Shown piece after piece: positions 1 through 8,500 of a DNA stretch of 64,000 bases. The stretch is from NCBI GenBank assembly GCA_938035945.1, contig CALHOU010000006.1:1-64000 (forward strand), read 5' to 3'. This stretch comes from an uncultured Granulosicoccaceae bacterium. Lineage in GTDB: Bacteria; Pseudomonadota; Gammaproteobacteria; Granulosicoccales; Granulosicoccaceae. Position numbers and translations under genes: made by a program. A model generated the notes under the pieces. It worked only from the letters and a program-made list of their open reading frames with translations. It ran no database searches and was not told the origin of the DNA. Position 1 is the first letter of the stretch, and each line of letters opens with the position of its first letter.

Positions 1-503
1 CCCACACACAATTCCTTATAAATTATGTCGTGCACAATGGTTCTATCATCGTCGTTGGGAACAATCACATCGATACCGTGATTGGAGGCGAGGTGGCCCT
101 TATAAAAATCTTGTTCCATGGTGTAACGAGTGGCCAGCAACAATGGCTTTTTGGCATCGGTTTTGTTAATGGCTGCAGCTGTTGCATCGGCAATATGTAT
201 AAGCGGGATGTTAACGGCATTAGCAACATCGCCTGCCATCTTGTGCATGGTATTGGTGCAAATAACAATGCACTCAGCACCACCTTTTTCCAGCCGCTGA
301 GCCGCTTGTATCATTTCTTGTGTTGCCGCTGGCCAATCGTTGTTGGCTTGCAAAGCTTCGATGCCCGCAAAATCGAACGACCATAAAAGAAGCTGTGCAG
401 AATGCAGCCCACCGCATTGTTCACGCGTGAGTCTGTTAAGCAGTTTGTAGTACACAACGGTACTTTCCCAACTCATACCGCCGATGAGGCCAATTGTTTT
501 CAT
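1..503 (-). CDS. Aspartate/glutamate racemase family protein (partial, C-terminus beyond left edge)
   Basis: This frame is open from an ATG at 503 to the window edge. It encodes about 167 residues beginning MKTIGLIGGMSWEST, the start typical of the YgeA/RacD group of amino-acid racemases. The first catalytic cysteine lies in the motif ICTNTMH (Cys82). The second active-site cysteine, normally about 110 residues further on, would lie outside the window. The family racemises or isomerises acidic amino acids without a cofactor, using two cysteines, in the cytoplasm. A hairpin terminator for the gene to the right ends about 25 bases upstream of this start, so the racemase is probably transcribed separately. 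The substrate cannot be read from this fragment. Confidence 0.85.
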   Translation of the reverse strand, partial: MKTIGLIGGMSWESTVVYYKLLNRLTREQCGGLHSAQLLLWSFDFAGIEALQANNDWPAATQEMIQAAQRLEKGGAECIVICTNTMHKMAGDVANAVNIPLIHIADATAAAINKTDAKKPLLLATRYTMEQDFYKGHLASNHGIDVIVPNDDDRTIVHDIIYKELCV

Positions 504-527
504 GTTTGCATAGTAGCAAAAAAAGAA

Positions 528-547
528 AAGGCCGCATTAGCGGCCTT
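528..547 (-). terminator. Rho-independent terminator after the 42-residue protein gene
   Basis: Read on the minus strand this is a perfect 8-bp stem (AAGGCCGC / GCGGCCTT) with a 4-base loop, followed by TTCTTTTTTT. It lies about 65 bases after the stop of the small gene at 612-740 and just before the racemase start. Confidence 0.85.
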
Positions 548-611
548 GATCAAAACTACTTTGCTGGCAAGCTTTACGGCAAAGCGTAAGGGCCAAAATG
601 TTCAAAACTGA

Positions 612-740
612 TCAGTCGATCTTTGTCGCTTTGCCAGCGTTCTTAACAACCGGGAGAACCTTGTCGTTAAACTTTTTCTTCACCATATCCCAGTTACGAC
701 CAACCCACCAAGAAACAGCCATTAAAATTATTGTCCACAT
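612..740 (-). CDS. 42-residue putative membrane microprotein
   Basis: This short gene starts at ATG 740. The start is preceded on the minus strand by a good ribosome-binding site (AAGAGGG, 7 bases of spacing). The stop is at 612 and an intrinsic terminator follows. The product begins MWTIILMAVSWWVGRNWD. It has a hydrophobic, tryptophan-rich N-terminal stretch that could insert in or lie on the membrane, then a lysine-rich amphipathic tail ending NAGKATKID. The ribosome-binding site and dedicated terminator argue that it is a real single-gene transcript. I do not recognise the family and assign no function. Confidence 0.6.
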   Translation of the reverse strand: MWTIILMAVSWWVGRNWDMVKKKFNDKVLPVVKNAGKATKID

Positions 741-934
741 ACTTAAACCCTCTTACGAATTACTGTGCCGCCAAAGATGAAAACGATAGCAAGGCGGCCT
801 GAGAAAATGCTCACACACTCTATATGATGACGAGTCGGTGACTTTTCAATAGGTTAACATGCACTTACGAGCGCTTTGCAACTGCCATTCGGGTGAAATC
901 GTGCAAAATAGCGTTAACTTTATAGAATGTAAGA

Positions 935-1909
935 TTAACTCCCAGCCACAGTACCAAAACCGTTACGCCCGGGGAAATCAACGGCTAGCTGGCGCGCGTT
1001 TGACATCTTTAGCCACAATCGCAACATTTTTCGATGTTGCTCGGTTTGCTCATGATCTACAAATTCGGTGCGTGAATGCAAGACCGCGTAGTTATTCGCA
1101 AATTGAAGGTCGCCCGGTTCTAGCATCATATCCAGTCGTAATTCGCTGTTGTGCGTAATATTATCAAAAATGTCCAGCGCCTCTACTTCAATGCGAGACA
1201 GAGGCCGCTCCATCATTTCAGCACCAAGTTCAATGTATTGCCGCAAATATCGACAGCTCAGTTTTCCTTCATTAAAGCTAAATATAGGTGAAAGACCGGG
1301 TTCGTTTTTTCCCAGATGGGCGTAGTACATCGGACGATAATACAGGGCCAAAAATTCTGGGTGCTTCTCCAGGATTTCGTTGTATACCGCAGCCGCACTA
1401 ACCAAACTACTGAGTCCACCAGTTTTGGCTTTTCGCAAACACAATAAGCCGACCACGTCTGATGGGTCGGTGTGGTAGGGAAGGTAGGCATTGGTTTCAT
1501 AGACTCGGGTGTCTTTCTTACTCAAATCACCGACGTTCATTACCAAGCCCAGCAAATCGCCTTTTGGGTTTTGTTTGACCGGCTGCCCGAGGTTTAAACC
1601 TAAGCCGTAGTAAATGATATTGATATCGTCTTCTGTATAACGATCTACAGGTAATCCCTTAACCAACAGGAAACCTAAGCCTGTTTCCAATGACTTCTCG
1701 TGTCGTTGAAGAGCCGTTTGAAGTTCTGGAATGACAAAATCGGCTTTTGAAAAATGAGGAAATGCCAGATTTTTTTCTTTTATCCCCTTCAAAGCGGCTT
1801 CTAAGCTGGCAATGGCTGAATCGCTAAGGTGGTGAATCCAGCTAGTATCGTTTGCTAAGTCCGCCCCGCGCCATGCGGCCGGGCCGGTAATTTTTTCTTT
1901 GAGTATCAT
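935..1909 (-). CDS. TauD/TfdA-family 2-oxoglutarate-dependent dioxygenase
   Basis: The 324-residue product belongs to the TauD/TfdA (clavaminate synthase-like) Fe(II)/2-oxoglutarate dioxygenases. The iron-binding facial triad is visible: His146 and Asp148 in PYHTDPSD, and His278 in AVLHSRT. An arginine in LRLWL (Arg297) is placed to bind the 2-oxoglutarate carboxylate. The family hydroxylates small organic acids such as taurine, carnitine precursors or herbicides; the substrate here is unknown. The ATG overlaps the stop of the upstream hydrolase gene by 4 bases (ATGA), so the two are translationally coupled. They may act on related substrates, which is inference. Confidence 0.85.
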   Translation of the reverse strand: MILKEKITGPAAWRGADLANDTSWIHHLSDSAIASLEAALKGIKEKNLAFPHFSKADFVIPELQTALQRHEKSLETGLGFLLVKGLPVDRYTEDDINIIYYGLGLNLGQPVKQNPKGDLLGLVMNVGDLSKKDTRVYETNAYLPYHTDPSDVVGLLCLRKAKTGGLSSLVSAAAVYNEILEKHPEFLALYYRPMYYAHLGKNEPGLSPIFSFNEGKLSCRYLRQYIELGAEMMERPLSRIEVEALDIFDNITHNSELRLDMMLEPGDLQFANNYAVLHSRTEFVDHEQTEQHRKMLRLWLKMSNARQLAVDFPGRNGFGTVAGS

Positions 1910-2781
1910 GGCTTCACTTCCCCGATGCTGGGTATGTGTTGTTGTATAAATGCTTCAACAATACCCCAATACTGCTTCTGGTCAAAGCGTTCCAGATCTT
2001 CATGCGATGCACCCGTGAACAGGTAAAGCATTTTCGGTTCGGGCAGTGCGTCGAATAGTTTTTTTGTATCCTCAACAGTCGTTCTGATATCTGATTCCCC
2101 AGACAGTACAAGCGTTGCCGCACGTGTTCTACCAGCTTCTTTTACAGGCGATAGTTGTGATGCAGCAATGCCTGCACGGGGTTTTATTTGCGCCGACAGT
2201 AAAGGCGTAAGGTATTCACCACCTTTAATGCGTGAGCCTAATCTGTTGGCGATAGCTGTCTTTATATCCGGATAAACCGATTCGAGAATGAGTACATCAA
2301 CTTCAATACTCGGTTTAGCAAGTAAGAATGCGGAGCCACCCATCGACACACCAAAAACGACGACGGGTATTTCGTTATTGGATTTTTTGATAAATCGAAC
2401 GGCTGCCTGTGCATCGAATGACTCTAAATGCCCCAGCGTTATGATCGAACCCGGACTTTCACCGTGTGCCTGAAAATCGATAGCCAGAGACGTAATTCCT
2501 AGCTGTTGAAGGTGTTGGGCTCTGGTAATCATTTGTCCTCGATTTGAGCGCACACCGTGTAAGAGAACGGCGAACGCCTTTTCATGTTCGGCTTTGAATA
2601 ACCAGCCTTTAATTTCAGAATTTGAATCGGAGGGGAAGCTGACCGCGATAGCGCCGACAGGCATGTTTGAAAAAACATGTGCTACTGGCTTTGTTAAGTA
2701 CCAGCCTGCGAGCCATACGGCTGTCAGTGCAGCTAATGTGAGGCATAAAGCGACGAGCGCCAATTTTTCTTCATGCGGCAC
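1906..2781 (-). CDS. Membrane-anchored alpha/beta hydrolase
   Basis: The 291-residue protein has one N-terminal hydrophobic segment (about residues 7-28) and then an alpha/beta-hydrolase fold. The nucleophile elbow is GVSMGG with Ser146. The oxyanion region is LLHGVRSNRG. The likely acid is Asp231 (SGESDIRTT) and the likely base His260 (GASHEDL), so the catalytic triad looks complete. It resembles the BAAT/YtxM/FrsA-like and BD-FAE hydrolases of bacterial membranes; the ester or amide substrate is not readable. It lies 56 bases after the ETF-QO gene and overlaps the dioxygenase start, so it could sit in a three-gene transcript, although a strong hairpin lies in the upstream gap. Confidence 0.8.
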   Translation of the reverse strand: MPHEEKLALVALCLTLAALTAVWLAGWYLTKPVAHVFSNMPVGAIAVSFPSDSNSEIKGWLFKAEHEKAFAVLLHGVRSNRGQMITRAQHLQQLGITSLAIDFQAHGESPGSIITLGHLESFDAQAAVRFIKKSNNEIPVVVFGVSMGGSAFLLAKPSIEVDVLILESVYPDIKTAIANRLGSRIKGGEYLTPLLSAQIKPRAGIAASQLSPVKEAGRTRAATLVLSGESDIRTTVEDTKKLFDALPEPKMLYLFTGASHEDLERFDQKQYWGIVEAFIQQHIPSIGEVKP

Positions 2782-2794
2782 TCAATCGGGGATG

Positions 2795-2828
2795 CCAACC
2801 AACACGAACGGTTGCACGTGTTGATTGG
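2795..2828 (-). other. Intergenic 12-bp hairpin between ETF-QO and hydrolase genes
   Basis: The arms at 2795-2806 and 2817-2828 pair over 12 positions with one mismatch around a 10-base loop. No T-tract follows on the minus strand, so it is not a classical intrinsic terminator. It could be a 3'-end stabiliser or partial attenuator that sets ETF-QO expression above the downstream pair. Confidence 0.5.
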
Positions 2829-2837
2829 TGTGTTGAC

Positions 2838-4496
2838 TTACATATTTGGATAGTTAGGGCCACCGCCACCTTCTGGTGTTACCCAAGTTATATTCTGGCT
2901 GGGATCTTTAATGTCGCAAGTTTTGCAATGAATGCAGTTTTGCGAATTAATCTGAAATTGTGGAATATCGTTTTCAACCACCACTTCATACACGCCAACA
3001 GGGCAGTAACGCTGTGCTGGTTCTGCGAATTTTGGCAAGTTTTCTTTAATAGGAATGCTGGCATCAGCCAAGGTTAAATGCACCGGCTGGTTATCTTCAT
3101 GATTTGTGTTCGACAGAAAAACCGATGATGGCTTATCGAAACTGATTTTACCGTCGGGTTTTGGATACTCGATAGGCGTGCAGCTGTCAGCGCGCTTCAT
3201 GGTTGCATGGTCAGGAATTTCATCACGCATATTAAATGGTAGTTTGCCGCCAAAAATATTCTGATCGATAAAGTTATAGCCAGCACCTAAGAACATACCG
3301 AACTTGTGCATGGCCGGACCGAAGTTCTTTGATGATTCAAGTTCATCAAATACCCAACTTGCCTTGAAATTATCCGAATAACTAGCTGGGTCAACCGCGC
3401 GGCTATCACCTTTAGCTAATTCAACGGCAAGCGTTTCAGCGGCAATCATGCCTGACTTCATGGCGGTGTGAGTACCTTTGATCTTCGCAAAGTTCAGCGT
3501 GCCTGCATCACAACCAATTAAAAGTGCGCCTGGCATATGCATGCGGGGCAGGGAGTTCAAGCCACCTTTGATGATGGCCCGTGCGCCGTAACTTACGCGT
3601 TTGCCACCTTCTAGTTGTTTGGAAATGAGTGGGTGATGCTTAAAACGTTGGAACTCGTCAAACGTACTTAAGTGCGGGTTACTGTAGTTTAAATCGATGA
3701 TTAAACCAACCACGACTTGATTGTTTTCAAGGTGATATAAGAATGCACCACCCGTTGTTTTAGATTCGTTGAGTGGCCATCCGGTGCCGTGCAATACCAA
3801 ACCTGGCTTGTGGTTTTTTGGATCAACTTCCCAAAGCTCTTTAATACCAATCCCATAGTGTTGTGGTGAGCAACCTTCGTCGAGTTTGAATTTTCGAATC
3901 AGCTCTTTACCCAAATGACCACGGCAACCTTCAGCGAAGATCGTGTATTTAGCGTGCAGCTCCATACCAACTTCATGACTGTCTTTAGGATTGCCTTCAG
4001 CGTCTAAACCCATGTCGCCGGTAGCGACACCTTTAACGCTGCCATCTTCGTTATACAAAATTTCCGCTGCGGCAAATCCTGGGAATATTTCAACGCCTAA
4101 GCTTTCAGCTTGTTCGCCAAGCCAACGCGTTAAATTACCTACGCTTGCAATGTAATTGTTGTCGTTGTGCATGGTTTTCGGCGCCATCCAATTTGGAATT
4201 TTGAACGCACCGTCTTGCTTGGTGAAATAGTAAATCTCGTCTTCAGTCACTTCCGTGTTTAATGGCGCACCCATGTTTTTCCAGTCAGGGAATAATTCAT
4301 TGATGGCTTTGGGTTCAACCACAGCGCCGGATAAAATATGTGCGCCAACTTCAGATCCTTTCTCAAGTACAACCACACTGATTTCTTGTTCTTTTTCCTG
4401 CGCAATCTGCATAAGACGGCAGGCCGTACTTAGCCCTGCAGGGCCGGCGCCAACGATAACAACATCGAACTCCATCGATTCGCGTTCAGTAGTCAT
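2838..4496 (-). CDS. Electron transfer flavoprotein-ubiquinone oxidoreductase
   Basis: The 552-residue product matches ETF-QO (ETFDH) in length and layout. It has an N-terminal FAD dinucleotide-binding motif (VIVGAGPAGL, residues 14-22) and a C-terminal [4Fe-4S] domain with Cys498, Cys521, Cys524 and Cys527, ending in the family hallmark GGGGPNYPNM. The enzyme sits on the inner membrane and passes electrons from reduced ETF, loaded by acyl-CoA and other flavin dehydrogenases, to ubiquinone. It fits a genome with several acyl-CoA catabolic genes in this window. The etfA and etfB genes are not here. The start at MTTERES is the most natural, 7 residues before the FAD domain. Confidence 0.95.
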   Translation of the reverse strand: MTTERESMEFDVVIVGAGPAGLSTACRLMQIAQEKEQEISVVVLEKGSEVGAHILSGAVVEPKAINELFPDWKNMGAPLNTEVTEDEIYYFTKQDGAFKIPNWMAPKTMHNDNNYIASVGNLTRWLGEQAESLGVEIFPGFAAAEILYNEDGSVKGVATGDMGLDAEGNPKDSHEVGMELHAKYTIFAEGCRGHLGKELIRKFKLDEGCSPQHYGIGIKELWEVDPKNHKPGLVLHGTGWPLNESKTTGGAFLYHLENNQVVVGLIIDLNYSNPHLSTFDEFQRFKHHPLISKQLEGGKRVSYGARAIIKGGLNSLPRMHMPGALLIGCDAGTLNFAKIKGTHTAMKSGMIAAETLAVELAKGDSRAVDPASYSDNFKASWVFDELESSKNFGPAMHKFGMFLGAGYNFIDQNIFGGKLPFNMRDEIPDHATMKRADSCTPIEYPKPDGKISFDKPSSVFLSNTNHEDNQPVHLTLADASIPIKENLPKFAEPAQRYCPVGVYEVVVENDIPQFQINSQNCIHCKTCDIKDPSQNITWVTPEGGGGPNYPNM

Positions 4497-4608
4497 AGTG
4501 GTTACTCAATAGGGTCTGTTAGTACATTCGCCAGCAAGGCCTGTAAGGGCCTGCTGGGGGTCTGGTAATCGTTCAATTATATCCGTTTGTTTGTCGCGAC
4601 GGACGATT

Positions 4609-6015
4609 CTAGAAGCTCTCTAGCGACAGTAAATCGGTGGTTTTGCCTTTTTTTGCAGGTCTTGCTCGTGCACCGTGCTCTTTACGTAGTCGCTTGGCTA
4701 GCACCTTCTGCGCTTTCTTTTCACCGTGCACCAAAAGCACAGGTGGTTTGCCCTTGAAACTGGCATACCAGTCCATCATGCCTTGTTGGTCTGCATGGGC
4801 TGACAGGCCGCCTACAGTATGAATTTTTGCGGCTACTTTTATGCGTTGACCCCAAAGTTTGATAAATGGTTCACCGTCAACAAGCTTGCGTCCGGTTGAA
4901 CCAGGTGATTGGTAGCCAGCGATTATTACGTGGCACTCTGGCTTCCAAACATTGTGTTTTAGGTGGTGCCGAATGCGGCCACCTGTACACATACCACTAC
5001 CGGCAATAACAATCGCACCAGATTGAATTTTATTAACGGCCATCGAATCTTGAGGGGACTTGCTAAAAGATAAGTTAGGCATGTTTAGCAGTGGACCGTG
5101 TTCTTCGTAATAGGCAGCTGCTGTCTCATCGTAGAGTGAGGTGTGTTTTAGGTAGATCTCAGATGCTTCGATGGCCATAGGGCTATCAAGAAATATCTTC
5201 CAACGATCCAAACCCCATTCGTTGAAGTATCGCGCAAACATATACAAAATCATTTGGCTTCTGCCAACCGAGAAGGCTGGAATCAAAATGTTGCCTTTAC
5301 TGTGCTTAACCGCTTCGGCGATTTCGCTGACCTCTTCCATGGTTTCTGACCAGTCCCGGTGCAAGCGATTGCCGTAGGTGCTTTCCATTAGCACCAAATC
5401 GGCGTGTTCTAAGTGAGTGAAGTCGCGCAGAATAGGTGCGCCGCGGTGGCCAAGATCACCGCTAAACACAACGGTTCGTGTTTCATCACCTTCGCTAAGC
5501 GTGAGTTCGACTATGGCTGAACCGAGGATGTGGCCGGCATCATACAGTTTTATGCTGACGCCATCGGTGACTAGTTGATCTTGTTCGTAGCGTACGGTTC
5601 TGAATCGTTGCAGTGTAGTTTCAACATCTTGTTTCGAATACAAAGGCTCCAAAGGTGGCTTGCCTTTGCGCGCACGTATTTTATTGCGAAATTGCACGTC
5701 ACGCTCGTTTAAACTGGCAGAGTCTTTGAGCAGGACGTTACACAAGTCGGCGCTTGCCTCGTGCGTGTAAATGGGGCCTTTGAAACCAAGGCGAACCAGC
5801 ATCGGTAAGCGGCCGCTGTGGTCAATGTGAGCATGGCTGAGCACGACAGCGTCGAGCGTGGAGGGGTCGAAAGGGAAGCCGTCGTGATTGCGCAATTCGT
5901 CCTTGCGGCGTCCTTGAATGAGTCCGCAGTCGAGCAGAACCTTGCGGTCACCCACTTCGAGCAGGTGACAAGAACCGGTAACTTCTTCGGCAGCGCCGTA
6001 ACTGGTCAATTTCAT
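4609..6015 (-). CDS. Metallo-beta-lactamase/beta-CASP RNA-processing-type hydrolase
   Basis: A 468-residue protein from the ATG at 6015; an upstream ATG at 6129 would add 38 unconvincing residues. The N-terminal half has the metallo-beta-lactamase metal motif HAHIDH (His61, His63, Asp65, His66) and a later SGDLGH. The beta-CASP domain and the C-terminal HTVGGLSAHADQ motif are those of the YSH1/CPSF73-like RNA nucleases (COG1236 type). The fold cleaves RNA with two zinc ions; this bacterial subgroup is poorly characterised. It ends in the basic tail KRLRKEHGARARPAKKGK. It is divergent from rlmL across about 200 bases. Confidence 0.85.
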   Translation of the reverse strand: MKLTSYGAAEEVTGSCHLLEVGDRKVLLDCGLIQGRRKDELRNHDGFPFDPSTLDAVVLSHAHIDHSGRLPMLVRLGFKGPIYTHEASADLCNVLLKDSASLNERDVQFRNKIRARKGKPPLEPLYSKQDVETTLQRFRTVRYEQDQLVTDGVSIKLYDAGHILGSAIVELTLSEGDETRTVVFSGDLGHRGAPILRDFTHLEHADLVLMESTYGNRLHRDWSETMEEVSEIAEAVKHSKGNILIPAFSVGRSQMILYMFARYFNEWGLDRWKIFLDSPMAIEASEIYLKHTSLYDETAAAYYEEHGPLLNMPNLSFSKSPQDSMAVNKIQSGAIVIAGSGMCTGGRIRHHLKHNVWKPECHVIIAGYQSPGSTGRKLVDGEPFIKLWGQRIKVAAKIHTVGGLSAHADQQGMMDWYASFKGKPPVLLVHGEKKAQKVLAKRLRKEHGARARPAKKGKTTDLLSLESF

Positions 6016-6211
6016 GGCTATATCTATCGATCTCAATGCGGGTGAGTTGGACGTAATTTCTACGATAATGTTAGTAATACTGCAGAGAGTGTGCCCCAGC
6101 GTGCGACAGATCTGCTCGCACCGACACATCCTCAGGTTAAAATAGGTCAGATACGCCTATTATAGACTGCCAAAACGGCACCAAAATCCCTGCCATACTT
6201 CATACTGACGC

Positions 6212-8491
6212 ATGCCTGCTAACCAATCACTGTACGCCACTTGTGCCTCCGGGCTCCAGCATCTTCTGGCCGATGAGCTGGTGCAATTGGGTGCCAAATC
6301 TGTCTCTACAGCAGGCGCGGGTGCGCGTTTTTCAGGTGGCCTGGATATGGCTTACAAGGCCTGTCTGTGGTCGCGCGTGGCAAATCGAATTTTACTGCCC
6401 ATCCACCACGGACCGGCTGGCTCGCCAGAGGAGCTTTACGAACTGGTCAAGCAGGTTGATTGGTCGGAGCACATGGCCCTTAGCGGCACTCTGGCCGTTG
6501 ATTTTTTTACCGCGAATTCCACCATCACGCATTCTCAATATGGCGCATTGAAAGTCAAAGATGCGGTGGTGGATCAGTTTCGTGAAAATACCGGTGAGCG
6601 GCCGAATGTTGAACGCGATTCACCGGACCTTCGAATAAACGTGTATTTGTTTCGCAACAAAGCACGTATTGCCATCGACCTGTCGGGCAGCAGTTTGCAT
6701 CGCCGAGGCTATCGCGAGCAGGCAGGCCCTGCACCGGTAAAAGAAAATCTAGCCGCCAGCTTGCTTCTCGCTGCGAAGTGGCCTGAACGTGCCGAGCGTG
6801 GAGAACCGTTCGTAGACCCCTTGTGTGGGTCGGGAACCTTGGTAATTGAAGCTGCGATGATGGCTTGCAACATGGCGCCAGGTTTAAAACGCACGCACTT
6901 CGGGTTCAGCGGTTGGCGTGGGCACGATGAAAGCGTTTGGAACTCAGTCTACAACGATGCAGTGCAAGCTGTGCGAGTATGTCCATCCGACATTAGCGGT
7001 GCTGACAAAGATTCGCGTTCGATTCAATTGGCCATTGAAAATGCGGCGCTTGCGGGTGTTGAAGAGTCTGTATCTTTTACCAAAGCCGATGTGTTAACCG
7101 ATGAGTTAAAAGTCAACATAGCGCATGGCTTAGTGCTCACCAATCCGCCTTATGGCGAACGCTTGGAAATTGATGCATCTTTTTATCATAACTTAGGTAG
7201 CGCACTCAGTGGTAGCTATGACGGTTGGCATGTCGCCTTATTCACAGCTGACTCTGCACCCGTACGGCAAACCCGTTTGCCATTAAAAGCAAGCTTGGCT
7301 GTGCGAAATGGTCCGATAGAGTGTTCTTTGTACGAGGGCACAATTCCAACGGCATCGGCCAAAGGCACAGCGTCGGTTTGGGCAAGTGCTAAAACGACCG
7401 CTACGCCTGTAACCGATGAAAAGAAGTTTCCAAGCGAGCCAGGTGAAGCCGGTGACCACAGCGGTGTGGATGCACAACCCTTTGCCAATCGTTTAAAGAA
7501 AAACCTCAAACATTTGAAATCGTGGTTAAGGCGCGAGAATATTAGCGCTTGGCGAATCTATGATGCCGATTTACCCGAATTTTCAGTGGCGATAGATATT
7601 TACGATTGCGATGAACGCCATGTCGTGGTGCAGGAATACCAAGCGCCGGCAACCGTTAATGCTGCTATGGCTTCGGCGCGACTTAAAGCCTTGTTGCAGG
7701 TTATTCCTGAAACCTTAAATGTCCACGCTGAGCACGTACATTTGAAGGTGCGCGAAAAACAGACCGGGCTTGCACAGTATGAAAAGCAATCGGGTAGTCA
7801 GGTAACGGGGTTGGTTCGTGAGCTGGGCTATCAGATTGAATGTAACTTTAGCGACTACTTAGATACTGGCTTGTTTTTAGATCACCGAAAAGTGCGTGAG
7901 TATATTAAAACGAATGCGCAAGGCGTGCGCTTTTTAAATTTGTTTTCGTACACAGGTAGTGCCAGTGTGGCTGCAGCAACAGGTGGCGCAAGTCGCACAG
8001 TGTCTGTGGATTTATCCAATCGCTATTCTCAGTGGTTAACGCGAAACCTACGGCTTAATCGATTGGATGAAACCAGCAATCAGGTCGTAAAAAGTGATGT
8101 GACTCAGTGGCTTGATCAGAACAAAGATCAGCGCTTTGACTTGATTTTGCTGGACCCGCCAACATTTTCTAATTCAACGGGCATTGATGCCGATTGGAAT
8201 GTGCAGCGAGATCACGTTACCTGTATCCGTGCTTGCATGAATATGTTGGAACCAGATGGTGTTTTGGTGTTCTCAAATAATTACCGACGCTTTAAGCTTG
8301 ACCCCGCTCTCGGTGAGGTTGTGTTACCGAAAAAAGCGCGTCAAAAAAACCATGCGGCTGTTGCCCAAAGTAGTAACGCTGGCGGCAGTGACACACAGTA
8401 TACTATTGAAGACCGTTCGCATTGGTCGATCGATCAAGATTTTCAGCGTAATACCCGCATCCATCAATGTTGGTTTATTCGTCATAAATAG
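6212..8491 (+). CDS. rlmL: Bifunctional 23S rRNA methyltransferase RlmKL
   Basis: The 759-residue fusion contains an N-terminal THUMP domain (about residues 45-155), an m2G methyltransferase with the motif TNPPYGER (about 309-316) and a second, C-terminal SAM methyltransferase with LLDPPTFSNS (about 645-654). In E. coli the two halves methylate G2445 (N2) and G2069 (N7) of 23S rRNA. The protein is longer than the E. coli one because of a low-complexity Ala/Thr/Gly-rich linker at about residues 373-425 (TASAKGTASVWASAKT onward) between the two domains. It is followed after 9 bases by sohB, so the two probably share a transcript. Confidence 0.95.
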   Translation: MPANQSLYATCASGLQHLLADELVQLGAKSVSTAGAGARFSGGLDMAYKACLWSRVANRILLPIHHGPAGSPEELYELVKQVDWSEHMALSGTLAVDFFTANSTITHSQYGALKVKDAVVDQFRENTGERPNVERDSPDLRINVYLFRNKARIAIDLSGSSLHRRGYREQAGPAPVKENLAASLLLAAKWPERAERGEPFVDPLCGSGTLVIEAAMMACNMAPGLKRTHFGFSGWRGHDESVWNSVYNDAVQAVRVCPSDISGADKDSRSIQLAIENAALAGVEESVSFTKADVLTDELKVNIAHGLVLTNPPYGERLEIDASFYHNLGSALSGSYDGWHVALFTADSAPVRQTRLPLKASLAVRNGPIECSLYEGTIPTASAKGTASVWASAKTTATPVTDEKKFPSEPGEAGDHSGVDAQPFANRLKKNLKHLKSWLRRENISAWRIYDADLPEFSVAIDIYDCDERHVVVQEYQAPATVNAAMASARLKALLQVIPETLNVHAEHVHLKVREKQTGLAQYEKQSGSQVTGLVRELGYQIECNFSDYLDTGLFLDHRKVREYIKTNAQGVRFLNLFSYTGSASVAAATGGASRTVSVDLSNRYSQWLTRNLRLNRLDETSNQVVKSDVTQWLDQNKDQRFDLILLDPPTFSNSTGIDADWNVQRDHVTCIRACMNMLEPDGVLVFSNNYRRFKLDPALGEVVLPKKARQKNHAAVAQSSNAGGSDTQYTIEDRSHWSIDQDFQRNTRIHQCWFIRHK

Positions 8492-8500
8492 GAGAGCCTG

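Noticed and set aside
30-386. Plus-strand frame of 118 residues at the left edge
   Set aside because: It is the antisense shadow of the clearly recognisable racemase gene on the minus strand.
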